Assembly: GCA_964389675.1 (NCBI GenBank)
Contig: CAYMEV010000001.1
Span: 149,765 to 213,764, forward strand
Length of the DNA: 64,000 bases
Direction: 5' to 3'
Source: CAYMEV01 sp964389675 [NCBI: uncultured Candidatus Sumerlaeota bacterium]
GTDB lineage: Bacteria; CAYMEV01
In this document: piece after piece, positions 33,581 through 43,398 of the stretch
How the letters are laid out: each line of letters begins with the position of its first letter
How positions within the stretch are numbered: the stretch's first letter is position 1
Notes under the pieces: generated by a model
The model's input: the letters and a program-made list of their open reading frames with translations, nothing else
Told to the model about the DNA's origin: nothing
Database searches by the model: none
Program-made: the position numbers and the translations under genes

Positions 33581-35740
33581 TCAGATCTTCTGTTTCACCC
33601 TGTAATTTTTGGAAAACTCAGATGTATTACCTTCCTGGTCAGTTGCTGTCCCGGTTATTATCAGAGGATATACATTATAGAAAATTTCAGGGGGTATGGT
33701 GATATTGAACCTGCCCTGAGCGTTTGAAACGACTGTCCCGATATACTGTCTGCCCTGGCCGTATTGCCAGGGGAATGGTATATCTGCGACATATACATCA
33801 ATTGTACAGGAAGGCATTGAAAATCCGCTTATATTGTTTACTGCCTGCTTTCCGAATACCGGGAAGAATATCCTCTTATTAGGGCCATTCCCATAATAAT
33901 CGGGATCATTTTGTGTAACTCCTTCATTGCCCAGGTCAATGCCCAGCTGCCCGTTATTATTAAAGCTGTTCCCCCTGATGGTGTTATACAGGGTAGATGT
34001 GTCTGTGGGCCAGGTACCTACGGTAACCCCATTTCTCTGGTTATGCATTATCTTATTTATATGAACAAAATCCGGATCACCTATAACATTATATGAAGAT
34101 CCATTCTGAAGCCTGATGCCGTCTATACCGTTCCCAAGCTGCGTATTCTCGTTCAAACCGCAGCCAATGTGGTTTCCGTAGAAGAAGTTATTTACTGTAG
34201 CGCTGCCACCTGTTCTTACCCCTGAATTGTTATTTCCTGAAATAATATTCCTGTAATTGACATTCAACCCTCCAATGGTATTATGGTTTGAACCATTATC
34301 AAGCAGTATTCCATCAAGTGCATTCCCCCTGTCATAGCTTGATGTGGCATCAGTACCTATACGGTTTCCCCTGATAAAATTATTCTGAGACAGCTGTCCG
34401 TTGGAAGGATTGTGAGTCAGGACTATGCCGTACTGCTGGTTGGCAGAGATTGTATTTCCTTCTGATTCGTAAATACCGCCTATCTGAGTATTCTTCGCTC
34501 CTGAAAGGTATATGCCATGGGTTCCGTTTCCCCTCGGGGTATTATAATCTATGGCAAGGCCTATTGAATTTGCCTTAACAGTGCAGAAACTGGAAGTAAT
34601 CCTTACTCCGTAGAGCGTATTTGATGATATGATATTGGATAAAATGTTTGTATAGTGTGAGTATTCACTGATATTAATGCCGGAATCGTTAGGGGCTGAA
34701 TTTACTCCATTGGCCATAAGGCCTATTATATTATTCGATATGGTATTGCCCATTGAATACTGATGCAGGCATATTATGCCGGCTGAGCCATTTCCTGAAA
34801 TTACATTGCCTGCTACAGTATTATAGCCTGATTTGAAAAAGGCAATACCATAGCTTCCATTTCCCACCATGGCATTGCCGTTAATATTCAGTCCGATATA
34901 ATTGCCCGATATAGTATTGTCCCTGGTGTCATTATCCCCGTTTTTCTCAAGCCTGATACCATCAACAGTGTTTCCCGATATTATGTTTCTCTCTGATGGG
35001 TCCGTACCGCCTATCTGGGTATTTTTTATCCCGTTTATAAGGAGTATGCCCTCATAATTAGGTACTGCATACTGGCCTCCCCTGTTAAGGCCTATAATAT
35101 TGCCTTTTATCTGGTTGCCTGTGCACACACCCGGGATCACTCCGCCGCCAACCTGTTCCAGAATGCCTATGGCTGCATTTTCGTTGCCGGATAAAAGGCA
35201 GTTCCGTATTATATTATTATTGCTGTTCTCCACCAGCATAATACCACCGTAATTGGGGTGGCCCTGAGATGCTTGTGAGGCTGAACCATCTGAATTTGTA
35301 CCGAAATAGCAATACTCTATGATATTATTGGATGCATAATATACTACAATTCCCCTCTCAAAGTTATTGAAAACAAGGCCCCTTATGGTAATGTTTTCAA
35401 GCGGTTCTTCCAGGCTGTAGTTTATCTTAATGCCGTTTATACTGCCATTCCCCTTCAGTATAACATCAGGGTAGTAATCTGAACCGGAGACAAGGCCGTC
35501 AATTGTAGTATTGCTTTTCTGCATCGGCAGTTCACTTGTAAGGTTTATCGTTATCGGATAAGACAGCCCGGATGAAAATGTTATTGTATTATATGTATCT
35601 CCGTTCTGATTAGCAGTAAGGACTGCCTGGTAAAGGCTCCCGGCTCCTGATGAATTGGTGTTGGTAACGGTAATTGTAGCCCCGTAAACAGGAATTATAA
35701 GGATTGCCAGGATTATGACTGAAATTATCATTTTCATCAT
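33581..35740 (-). CDS. Secreted right-handed parallel beta-helix protein
   Basis: A signal peptide (about residues 1-20, ending VYGA) precedes some 35 short repeats of about 20-25 residues with the NTISGNYIG / GNGSYGI pattern typical of PbH1 helices. About 110 C-terminal residues form an Ig-like or beta-sandwich domain (PSCTIDVYVAD, TGTATDQEGNTSEFSK). Such proteins include polysaccharide lyases, hydrolases and adhesins. No catalytic triad can be named, so the role is open. The start has AAGGAG six bases upstream. It is probably cell-surface or extracellular. Confidence 0.82.
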   Translation of the reverse strand: MMKMIISVIILAILIIPVYGATITVTNTNSSGAGSLYQAVLTANQNGDTYNTITFSSGLSYPITINLTSELPMQKSNTTIDGLVSGSDYYPDVILKGNGSINGIKINYSLEEPLENITIRGLVFNNFERGIVVYYASNNIIEYCYFGTNSDGSASQASQGHPNYGGIMLVENSNNNIIRNCLLSGNENAAIGILEQVGGGVIPGVCTGNQIKGNIIGLNRGGQYAVPNYEGILLINGIKNTQIGGTDPSERNIISGNTVDGIRLEKNGDNDTRDNTISGNYIGLNINGNAMVGNGSYGIAFFKSGYNTVAGNVISGNGSAGIICLHQYSMGNTISNNIIGLMANGVNSAPNDSGINISEYSHYTNILSNIISSNTLYGVRITSSFCTVKANSIGLAIDYNTPRGNGTHGIYLSGAKNTQIGGIYESEGNTISANQQYGIVLTHNPSNGQLSQNNFIRGNRIGTDATSSYDRGNALDGILLDNGSNHNTIGGLNVNYRNIISGNNNSGVRTGGSATVNNFFYGNHIGCGLNENTQLGNGIDGIRLQNGSSYNVIGDPDFVHINKIMHNQRNGVTVGTWPTDTSTLYNTIRGNSFNNNGQLGIDLGNEGVTQNDPDYYGNGPNKRIFFPVFGKQAVNNISGFSMPSCTIDVYVADIPFPWQYGQGRQYIGTVVSNAQGRFNITIPPEIFYNVYPLIITGTATDQEGNTSEFSKNYRVKQKI

Positions 35741-35824
35741 GTTAAACTCCTTTTAATATAGCACTCTATATTATATACTATAGTACCCGGGAGTATGTTT
35801 TCCAATCTTTTTTAAGACCAGGTT

Positions 35825-36187
35825 TTATTTGTTTTTAACCCTGATAACTGTTTTCAGGTTTCCCCTCGGGTTAAAGTCACCGATTACCTCGAGCAGGCGG
35901 GGTTCTATCAGGTCATTTATGCTGTCATAGACTGTATTGACGGCATCCTCGTGAGAGATGCTTCTGTCCCTGAAGCTGTTTAAGAAAAGCTTCAGCGATT
36001 TCAGTTCAACAATATATTTGTCAGGAATATAGTTGATTTTAATTTCAGCAAAATCGGGATAACCTGATCTTGGGCATTTACACGTAAACTCAGGGAAACT
36101 GAGCTCTATGGTGTAATCCCTGCCGGGAAAGCTGTTCTCCCATTTTTCAAGGCAATTTTCCACTATAGCCTTTTCGCCGTATTTCAT
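35825..36187 (-). CDS. queF: NADPH-dependent 7-cyano-7-deazaguanine reductase
   Basis: This 120-residue protein is of the short (unimodular) QueF type. The nucleophilic cysteine lies in [12 protein letters not shown] and is followed by the QueF signature [20 protein letters not shown]. It reduces preQ0 to preQ1 in queuosine synthesis. No other queuosine gene (queC, queD, queE, tgt) is in the window. It begins nine bases after batE and is probably the last gene of the bat operon, which is most likely a matter of shared transcription rather than function. Confidence 0.92.
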   Translation of the reverse strand: MKYGEKAIVENCLEKWENSFPGRDYTIELSFPEFTCKCPRSGYPDFAEIKINYIPDKYIVELKSLKLFLNSFRDRSISHEDAVNTVYDSINDLIEPRLLEVIGDFNPRGNLKTVIRVKNK

Positions 36188-36196
36188 TTCATTACC

Positions 36197-36967
36197 TCAC
36201 TGCAGATATTTGGATGTAATATGGAATATATTTTCAGTTTTAACCCAGCCGACTATACCGTTAGGAAGGGTTATCCTGAGATAATCACCGCGCTTCTCCG
36301 ATACCCTGACCATTGTCCCGTCATTTATCATGGCCAGGCTTACCATTCCGGGGTCGGGTCCATTCCTGACATTTGTCTGATCTGATATGACCACTCCGAT
36401 TGAAGGGTTATTATACAGTTTATAAGATGATCTGTAGAATGGAAAGATTATTAGTGCTGTCATCATCAGAGACAGCATTATCAGAAAAATGCTTTTAAGC
36501 CTCAGGTTGAAAAATATAAAATAAATTATGAATAACAGCATAAACAGGCTTATTACTGAATAGAAGACAATATTCCAGGTTGAAAACGTAAATGACTTCA
36601 CTATTTTTTCATAAAAATCATATATGAAGAAACTGTATCTCTGATCAAACCTGTCTTTCAGCCTGCTCTCGATTATATCAGTATTATATTCTATATCCCG
36701 GTTACGGGGCTCATACATTCCTGCTATAATGAAATAAGCCCGTGAAAGCCCCAGCTCACCTTTCTTATAATATGAACAGCCGATATTGTAAAAAAGCCCT
36801 GCTGACCTGTATCCCTCACGGTATATCTCATCATATATATCTATTGCTTTCTGATAATCACCCTGCTTGTATAGTTCCTCAGCCCTGCTGAACATGCTCT
36901 GGTAATCCTTTCCATAGGCTATTGCCGCTGAAAGAAGGATAACTATTATAGATACCAGCTTTTTCAT
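36197..36967 (-). CDS. batE: BatE-like TPR membrane protein with SH3 domain
   Basis: A signal peptide is followed by TPR-like helices at about residues 20-100 (AEELYKQGDYQKAIDIYDEI). Two membrane segments lie at about 130-180, and a bacterial SH3 domain at about 190-250 has TNVRNGPDPG and NGIVGWVKTENI. This is the usual architecture of the last protein of aerotolerance (bat) operons. It probably sits in the cytoplasmic membrane with both soluble domains outside. It overlaps batD by four bases. Confidence 0.82.
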   Translation of the reverse strand: MKKLVSIIVILLSAAIAYGKDYQSMFSRAEELYKQGDYQKAIDIYDEIYREGYRSAGLFYNIGCSYYKKGELGLSRAYFIIAGMYEPRNRDIEYNTDIIESRLKDRFDQRYSFFIYDFYEKIVKSFTFSTWNIVFYSVISLFMLLFIIYFIFFNLRLKSIFLIMLSLMMTALIIFPFYRSSYKLYNNPSIGVVISDQTNVRNGPDPGMVSLAMINDGTMVRVSEKRGDYLRITLPNGIVGWVKTENIFHITSKYLQ

Positions 36968-38733
36968 GTTTCTGTCCTTTTAATTATCTGGAGAATATCC
37001 TTCTTTACTTCATCCAGGCTCTGATCAGCATTTCCTGCCGGATTATATGCTATGCTGTTAAGAAGTTCAAGCACGGCTGTTATCATTTCAACAGCTGTCT
37101 CATCAGCCGAATTTTCCCTCAGCTCTCCTATAAGCTCAGTCTTTGTGAGAGAATTAGCGGTAATATCAAACCTTTTGCTGAGATAATAATTCAGAATCTG
37201 AACAAGCTCCTTTGCAGACTCTTTAGGCTTATTGCATGGATCAACCTTCCTAAGCATCCTTCTTGCTCTCTGGGATGATCTTCTTATCCTCTGTATCTTA
37301 GAATAGGACTGCCTGTCCCTGTAAACGCCTGTTATAACGGACAGAAAAGATAAAACTGCAAGACTATAAAGGATAATCTCAGGGAATCTCAAGGAAAATG
37401 GCGTACTATCATTATGACTGTATTGCATCAGGTAGAGTATATCGCTCTTTGCATTCCTGACCTCATTATACTTCTGATTTTCTGTAAATTCGCCTTTTTT
37501 TGCAGGCTTAAAATCCAGAGTTATTTCTTCGGCGATATCTGTCTCCACCCTTTTTCTTTCAGGGTCAAAATACTTCAGTGATACCCCGGGAACAGTCAGT
37601 TTACCGCTTTCTCCCGGAATTATTATATATTCCATCTCTGTAATGCTGTCCAGCCTGTTTTCCGTGAACCTTTTTTCTGAGCTTATCTTCGGCGGATATA
37701 TCTCAAATCTGTCATCCCTGTTATCTATCATTATGTCGCTTTCCCTGAGCCTTCCTTTACCCTCTGCCCTGACCTTCATGACAACAGGCTGGCTCTGGTA
37801 ATAATCCTGCTTTGCCTCCATGGACCTTTCCAATTTGAATTTGCCGACAGGGATAATGCTTTCTGTCGGCAGAGGTTTTACCATCAGTGTTTTGGCATCA
37901 GATTCAAAAGTAATGGGATTTGAAGAGAAAAACGATACCGGAGACACTGTGATCCTTGCCTTAGGCAGTACAAGTTCTCCGCTTTTAGTAGGATAGAATA
38001 CAAAATATATCTTATGCAGGCTGTATCGCTGGTTATCCCTGTAGGTATATCCCATATCCTGATAGGCATCCTGGTCCAGCTCCTCCATCCACACATCTGG
38101 TATCTGGAAAGGGTTTAACGATGCCTCTCCCATTAAATCAGGCTTCTTGTAGAATAAGACTGTGAGAACAACCTGTTCATAGATATAAGGGTTCTCATTG
38201 CTTACAGAAAGCTCAACAAAAGCATCCTCTCTGCTTATCTGGTCTCTCCTCCTCAAATTTCTGTCCATATCAAAAAATGAGTCAAAAGGGTCCGGATTCA
38301 TGAAGGGGCTGCTTCTTCTCCTTGAACTCTGAGATACTATGCTTCCCTCCTTTACGGTGACTTTAAGAGGCTTTGTCCTGTAGCTTTTGCTTTTATAAAG
38401 GGCTTCCCCTGCTCCTATGGTGAGAATACCTGTCTCTTTGGGTTTTAGCACAAAATTATGTATGGTTCCCCTTGTTACGCTGTTATTTATTATTGATATG
38501 CTGGATGAGCGGGAAGTTGAGATAAGCTCAAACCTGTCGAATGAAGGCGGGTTTACATCAGGATCTGCATCCTGATCAGCACTTTCAATCTTTATGCTGT
38601 AGATAAAAGTATCATCAATGCCGACAGTATCATGAGAAATGTCTGCACTTACGGAAATATCGCCACAATAGGCATCTGCCGATGACAGGATAATTATTAA
38701 AATAAAAAGCAGTTTACCAGTCCTTCTTATCAT
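36964..38733 (-). CDS. batD: BatD-like membrane protein
   Basis: The start at 38733 (MIRRTGKLLFILII) is set by a G-rich site just upstream and overlaps batC by 20 bases. A signal peptide precedes several beta-sandwich repeats (ISVSADISHDTVGIDDTFIYSI, FVELSVSNENPYIYEQVVLTV) typical of BatD, also called oxygen-tolerance proteins. One membrane segment lies near residue 475 of about 589, with a cytoplasmic helical tail. BatD works with the VWA proteins BatA and BatB in the membrane, and its precise function is unproven. Confidence 0.87.
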   Translation of the reverse strand: MIRRTGKLLFILIIILSSADAYCGDISVSADISHDTVGIDDTFIYSIKIESADQDADPDVNPPSFDRFELISTSRSSSISIINNSVTRGTIHNFVLKPKETGILTIGAGEALYKSKSYRTKPLKVTVKEGSIVSQSSRRRSSPFMNPDPFDSFFDMDRNLRRRDQISREDAFVELSVSNENPYIYEQVVLTVLFYKKPDLMGEASLNPFQIPDVWMEELDQDAYQDMGYTYRDNQRYSLHKIYFVFYPTKSGELVLPKARITVSPVSFFSSNPITFESDAKTLMVKPLPTESIIPVGKFKLERSMEAKQDYYQSQPVVMKVRAEGKGRLRESDIMIDNRDDRFEIYPPKISSEKRFTENRLDSITEMEYIIIPGESGKLTVPGVSLKYFDPERKRVETDIAEEITLDFKPAKKGEFTENQKYNEVRNAKSDILYLMQYSHNDSTPFSLRFPEIILYSLAVLSFLSVITGVYRDRQSYSKIQRIRRSSQRARRMLRKVDPCNKPKESAKELVQILNYYLSKRFDITANSLTKTELIGELRENSADETAVEMITAVLELLNSIAYNPAGNADQSLDEVKKDILQIIKRTET

Positions 38734-39472
38734 CCATATCCCCCTGCGGTATTTCTTTAAGAATTGCAGACCTGACCCTTTCCTCCTGGGTCTCTTTATC
38801 CTCATCCTCAATCATATTTAGAAGCCTTTCCATTTCCTGTTCTTCTATTTTTTCTGCTGATTCCTCATTTTTCTGTTCTTCAGCTTTTTCAGGCTGTTTC
38901 TGTTTCTGGTCCTGTTCCTTATCTTCCTGTTCTCTATCCTCGCTGTCCTCTTCCCTGCTGTTTTCATCTTTTTTTTCATCTTCTTTCTGCTCGTTTTTTT
39001 CCTCTTCCTGCTTTTGCTGCTGCTCCAGCATTTTAAGGCTGAGCTCAAAGTTATGCCTGGCATCCTCATTGTCAGGATTGATCTTTAACGATTCAATATA
39101 GGATTCTACAGCTTTCTCATACATCTGCTTCTGGAAATAGGCATTTCCTGAATTATAGTATGAATCTGCTTTAATACTATCATTTTCCGCCATGGAATTT
39201 GCAAGGAGATATTCAGCCAGAGCCTTGTCATATTCGCCCAGCTTATAAAAAACATTCCCAATATTTGTATGGAGCAGAGGTTTTGATTCTTCATATTTCC
39301 TGTTAAGAGCCTTTGTATAACAGGTAAGTGCCCTTTCCATCTCGCCGCTTTCATAGCATTCATTTCCCTCTTTGTTCAGTTCAGCCTGCCTGTTTCTGTC
39401 TGTGAAACCGCAGAAAATTGACCATAAAAGAGCAAGGGCAAAAGCAAATAATATTTTTCTACCTGAAGTCAA
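38714..39472 (-). CDS. batC: BatC-like TPR protein with charged C-terminal tail
   Basis: I start this at a TTG (39472) inside the end of batB, because AAGGAGG lies ten bases upstream and the next residues form a signal or anchor segment (ILFAFALALLWSIF). TPR repeats cover about residues 30-145 (KEGNECYESGEMERAL, YYNSGNAYFQKQMYEKAVESY). A very charged Glu/Lys/Gln-rich tail follows. BatC is thought to bridge the BatA/BatB VWA proteins. An upstream ATG at 39535 would delay the signal segment and is less likely. Confidence 0.82.
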   Translation of the reverse strand: MTSGRKILFAFALALLWSIFCGFTDRNRQAELNKEGNECYESGEMERALTCYTKALNRKYEESKPLLHTNIGNVFYKLGEYDKALAEYLLANSMAENDSIKADSYYNSGNAYFQKQMYEKAVESYIESLKINPDNEDARHNFELSLKMLEQQQKQEEEKNEQKEDEKKDENSREEDSEDREQEDKEQDQKQKQPEKAEEQKNEESAEKIEEQEMERLLNMIEDEDKETQEERVRSAILKEIPQGDMDDKKDW

Positions 39473-40490
39473 AACTTCTTTTCCTCCTTGTCCTGTATGA
39501 AAGTATAATATATATTGAAAGGAAAAATAGCGCAATACCTGTAAAAATTGGGCTCTGGTCCTTAAGGTCGCTTGATACTATCTCCTCAAAGTCCTTTTTT
39601 TCCATTTCCTGCATTTTTTCAAAGACCCTGTCCAGCACATTCTCATAATCATCAATTCTGTAAAAAGCTCCGCCTGTTTCTTCTGCAATTAATCTCAGAG
39701 AATCATCCACAAGGTAAGTCTGGACGATATTCCCCTCTTTATCCCTCTGATAATCTATTATAGCCCCATTTTCAACAATAGGGACCGGGACATGGTTCTC
39801 ACCCGCCACGCCTATTATGAACAATCTTATTCCCTGCTCTTTCAGCTTTTTAATCTCATTTTCCGAATTTCCAACAGTCTCCTGCCCATCAGTAAATAAC
39901 ACTATCGCTTTATATTTGGTTTCATCTTTTATAAACAGCGACATTGCTTTTTGGACAGCCTGTTCTATATTGCTGCCCCCCAAAGGTATAAGGTCCGTGT
40001 CCAGCACGTCAAGAAACATTGCGACAGCAGTATAATCAATGGTCAGCGGGGACTGCACATAGGCTGTCCCGCTGAAAGCAACGAGTCCGACCCTGTTGCC
40101 TGACAGCTTTCTGAAAAGGTCATTTACAAGCATCCTTGTCTTTTCCAGCCTTGAGGGCTTAATATCAATAGCGTTCATACTCTTGGAAACATCGACTGCA
40201 ATGACTATATCCAGCCCTTTTATCTGGTGGGTCCTCTCGCTTATGCCGTATCTGGGCCCTGAGGCGGATATAATAAGCGAAAATAAGGCGATCAGAAGGG
40301 AAATTCTCCGCAATAAATAAAAAGGCCTGAGCGGACTTAGTATAATCCGGTCATAATTAATGCTTCCGAACTTTGAAAGCCTTTTATTATAAATCTTTGA
40401 ATAGAATATATAGAGTATAAGTATAACCGGAATAAGGGCTAAGAAAACAAGATAAAACGGATCCTGAAAGTATCTGCTGAAAAAAACCAT
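39459..40490 (-). CDS. batB: BatB-like VWA-domain membrane protein
   Basis: This 343-residue protein has two N-terminal membrane segments, a VWA domain (about residues 85-290) with a complete MIDAS motif (DVSKS, then TDGQ as the distal site) and a final membrane segment at about 310-330. In bat operons BatA and BatB are paired, very similar proteins. AGGAGG precedes its ATG. It is one of two consecutive VWA genes in this operon. Confidence 0.9.
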   Translation of the reverse strand: MVFFSRYFQDPFYLVFLALIPVILILYIFYSKIYNKRLSKFGSINYDRIILSPLRPFYLLRRISLLIALFSLIISASGPRYGISERTHQIKGLDIVIAVDVSKSMNAIDIKPSRLEKTRMLVNDLFRKLSGNRVGLVAFSGTAYVQSPLTIDYTAVAMFLDVLDTDLIPLGGSNIEQAVQKAMSLFIKDETKYKAIVLFTDGQETVGNSENEIKKLKEQGIRLFIIGVAGENHVPVPIVENGAIIDYQRDKEGNIVQTYLVDDSLRLIAEETGGAFYRIDDYENVLDRVFEKMQEMEKKDFEEIVSSDLKDQSPIFTGIALFFLSIYIILSYRTRRKRSFDFR

Positions 40491-40498
40491 AAACCCTC

Positions 40499-41479
40499 CT
40501 ATGGTATCCTGCTGAAGTATAAAATCCTGAATACAGCATAAAAAGCCAGGAGGATCATTGCAATAATCCTGAATGGCCTGCTTTTATCCATAAAAACAGT
40601 ATACTTCATAGAATGAACGAGAGTTTTTTCTTCCTCGTCAATTTTTTCAAAAACGCTTTTAAGCATATTCTCATCATTTACATAATAGTACCCGGCATTT
40701 GTCAGGGAAGCTATCTTTTTCAGAAGCTGTTCATCAATATTGATATCTGTATATATATACTGCCTTCCCAGCATAGGATTATCCACAGGAAATTTTACTG
40801 ACCCTTCGGACCCTACACCTATGGTATATACCTTTATATCAAGCTTTTCTGCCATGTCTGCGCCTGCATCAGGGGTTATATTGCCCCTGTTGTTCTCTCC
40901 GTCTGTAAGGAGAATTATTATTTTGGCCTTTGCCTCGCTTGCCCTTAGCCTGTTTACTGCAGTTGCAACAGCATTTCCTATGGCAGTCCCGTCCTCTATC
41001 ATCTTGAGGCGGACACTGTCCAGATAATCAATAAGGACATTATGGTCCAGTGTCAGCGGGCAGTGAGTAAAGGCCCTCCCTGCAAATACTACAAGCCCTA
41101 TTCTGTCCGCAGGCCTCATATTTATAAAATCCTTTACTATATCCTTCGCCTTTTCAAGCCTGTTAGGGTTAAAATCCATGGCAGCCATCGATCCTGATGC
41201 ATCAAGTGCAATGATTATATCCCTTGTTTCTGTATATATCTCACGTTCCTCATAACCCTTCTGAGGGCCTGCAAGAGCAATGATCAGAAAAATAAGGACT
41301 GCAAAAGGCAGATACCTGAATACTGCATAGGCATAATATGAGAATGTTTTAGGCAGGCTGCCGTAAATATGGGACACTGTAAAAATAACCCTTTCTCTTG
41401 TTATTCTTTTCCAGTAAATAAAAAATATATAAGCTGAAACAAAAAGGATAAGTATTAAAAACTGCGGGTTTTTGAACAT
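40499..41479 (-). CDS. batA: BatA-like VWA-domain membrane protein
   Basis: This 326-residue protein has the same layout as its downstream neighbour: membrane segments near residues 5-20 and 55-75, a VWA domain with DASGS and LLTDGENNRG, and a C-terminal membrane segment at about 305-325. The MIDAS residues are complete, so it should bind a metal and a partner. It lies between batB and a membrane protein gene, with only one or a few bases between reading frames, so the operon is tightly coupled. Confidence 0.9.
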   Translation of the reverse strand: MFKNPQFLILILFVSAYIFFIYWKRITRERVIFTVSHIYGSLPKTFSYYAYAVFRYLPFAVLIFLIIALAGPQKGYEEREIYTETRDIIIALDASGSMAAMDFNPNRLEKAKDIVKDFINMRPADRIGLVVFAGRAFTHCPLTLDHNVLIDYLDSVRLKMIEDGTAIGNAVATAVNRLRASEAKAKIIILLTDGENNRGNITPDAGADMAEKLDIKVYTIGVGSEGSVKFPVDNPMLGRQYIYTDINIDEQLLKKIASLTNAGYYYVNDENMLKSVFEKIDEEEKTLVHSMKYTVFMDKSRPFRIIAMILLAFYAVFRILYFSRIP

Positions 41480-42448
41480 CTAATCTGCCTCTCCTGTGGA
41501 AGAATAGACAATTTTAGCTTTCCTGCCTGAGCTGTCCCTCTCAACAAGGTCATAACCCCTGTCATAGAGCTCTTTTGCCTTCTGCACTTCAATTCCGATA
41601 TCACTGAATTTATATAGATCGCATTCAATAAAATATTGCATAATGGATTCATAGAGCTTCTCTTCAATATCTGCCTGCCTTAAGGAAATGCCCAGTTCGC
41701 TCGTTGTCATATCAGTTGCATTGAAAAAGTAAGCACCCTGGATATACTCCTTTATTATTTGTGTAAGCCTGAATAAAAACAGTTTAAGGCTGCCTTTCTC
41801 CAGGAGTTCGCTTTCGATAAGCTCTGCAAGCTTTCTCCTGGCAATATTTTCCGGAGGGATAACCTCTGCGGGCTTTTCAGGAATATTCATCCTTCTCTTA
41901 TAATACAGGTAAAGGATTATGGAAACAGCGGTCAGAAATAAAAAAAACACAATAATATGTGCCATATAGGATTTTTTAAGAATAAAAGGCCCTTTTATAT
42001 CCCTGGGGATATTATCATCCCCTGAAAGGTTTGAAATGACATTCATATCTATAGGGTTTGTAAGCAGAAAACTCTTTTTTTCAGGTTCCCCTTCCCTCCA
42101 GTACTCTATCTTCAGGGGCGGTATTATGATATTGCCCTCTTTCTTTGGCATAATAGAGAAGCTTTTGGAGACTCTTTTAATACTGCCGTCTTTTTCAGCA
42201 GTTACTATTTCTTTTTCTTCCCCGGCAATATAATAATCCTCGGATGCAAGCTCATCAGAACCGGAAATACTGTAAAGGAATTCTTCTTCAATCACCATGC
42301 TGAAATTAACTGAGACAATATCCCCTATCCTGATATTATCCTCCCCGCTGATAGAGTAGGAGTATTCAACACTGCCCTGAAGCGTATTATGGGAAGAGAG
42401 GCCATAAAGCAAAAAAAAGAATATGAGCAGTATAAGAAGCCTTTTCAT
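41480..42448 (-). CDS. Membrane protein of the bat operon (DUF4381-like layout)
   Basis: This 322-residue protein has a signal peptide, a beta-rich external domain (about residues 25-165, like one BatD repeat), one membrane segment at about 165-190 and a helical cytoplasmic tail. In other bat operons this place is often taken by a DUF4381 protein, and the layout fits. No catalytic motif is visible. It overlaps the DUF58 gene by four bases and abuts batA. Confidence 0.7.
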   Translation of the reverse strand: MKRLLILLIFFFLLYGLSSHNTLQGSVEYSYSISGEDNIRIGDIVSVNFSMVIEEEFLYSISGSDELASEDYYIAGEEKEIVTAEKDGSIKRVSKSFSIMPKKEGNIIIPPLKIEYWREGEPEKKSFLLTNPIDMNVISNLSGDDNIPRDIKGPFILKKSYMAHIIVFFLFLTAVSIILYLYYKRRMNIPEKPAEVIPPENIARRKLAELIESELLEKGSLKLFLFRLTQIIKEYIQGAYFFNATDMTTSELGISLRQADIEEKLYESIMQYFIECDLYKFSDIGIEVQKAKELYDRGYDLVERDSSGRKAKIVYSSTGEAD

Positions 42449-43395
42449 AATTTCAGGAGATGCTCCCTTTTTTTGAAAAATCTTATAAGGCTTGGCGCAT
42501 AATCGATATCTGTAAATATCTCTATAAAATCAATCCCATTTTGCCTGAAAATGGTCCTTTTTTTCTGTGTCCTTTCCTCTGCAGACCTCCTGTAGGCATC
42601 TCTGACCTTCCGGCTTGATGTGTCTATTACCATGTCCTTCTGGGTCTCCGGATCAAATATATTTATAAAACCTGCATCTGGAAGCTCATTTTCACGGCGG
42701 TCCTTTATTATTACCGGTATTATATCAAACCTTTTTCTTGCTGATATAAATTCCTTATAATTATCAAGGGGTTCAAAATCTGAGATAATGAATAATACTC
42801 CCCTCTTCTTCTGGACACTCAAAATATATCTTAAAAGGCTCCTCAGGTCAGCTACAGATGATTCCGGTTTATAACCAATGATCTCCCTTATTATGCGCAT
42901 GCTCTGGTCCCTGGATTTCTTCTGCGGAATATACTTCCTTATCGAATCATCATAAAGGACAAGCCCTATCTTGTCATTGTTAATACTTGCCGATACTGAA
43001 AGCGTCGCAACTATCTCTGATGCCGCATCTATCTTGAACATCCTTGAAGAAGGCTTTCCTTCCTCCTCTCTGGATGGAAAGGAGCCAAAATACATGCTTG
43101 GCGAGACATCAACAGCCAGAAGGATGTTCAGCTCCCTTTCCTCGACAAACTGCTTTATAAATGGTTTCCCCATCCTTGCTGTGACATTCCATTCTATCTG
43201 CTTGATACTGTCCCCGAAAACATAATCCCTGACCTCTGAAAACTCTATCCCTCTGCCCTTGAATACGCTTCTGTAATGCCCTGAAAGCATCTCGCCCGCT
43301 TTATGCCTGGTCTTGATCTCAATCCTTCTGACCTTTTTCAGTATCTCTTTGATCCTTTCAATATCAGAAGCATCATTAATCAGTTCATTATGCAT
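42445..43395 (-). CDS. DUF58 (VWA-like) protein
   Basis: This soluble 316-residue protein has a DUF58 core: KTRHKAGEMLSGHYRSVFKGRGIEFSEVRDY, DSIKQIEWNVTAR, then a VWA fold with LLAVDVSPSMYFG, where Asp-x-Ser-x-Ser is the metal site. DUF58 proteins sit next to MoxR ATPases and are thought to be the adaptor between the ATPase and its VWA targets. It begins four bases after moxR and is part of the operon. Confidence 0.9.
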   Translation of the reverse strand: MHNELINDASDIERIKEILKKVRRIEIKTRHKAGEMLSGHYRSVFKGRGIEFSEVRDYVFGDSIKQIEWNVTARMGKPFIKQFVEERELNILLAVDVSPSMYFGSFPSREEEGKPSSRMFKIDAASEIVATLSVSASINNDKIGLVLYDDSIRKYIPQKKSRDQSMRIIREIIGYKPESSVADLRSLLRYILSVQKKRGVLFIISDFEPLDNYKEFISARKRFDIIPVIIKDRRENELPDAGFINIFDPETQKDMVIDTSSRKVRDAYRRSAEERTQKKRTIFRQNGIDFIEIFTDIDYAPSLIRFFKKREHLLKL

Positions 43396-43398
43396 ATC

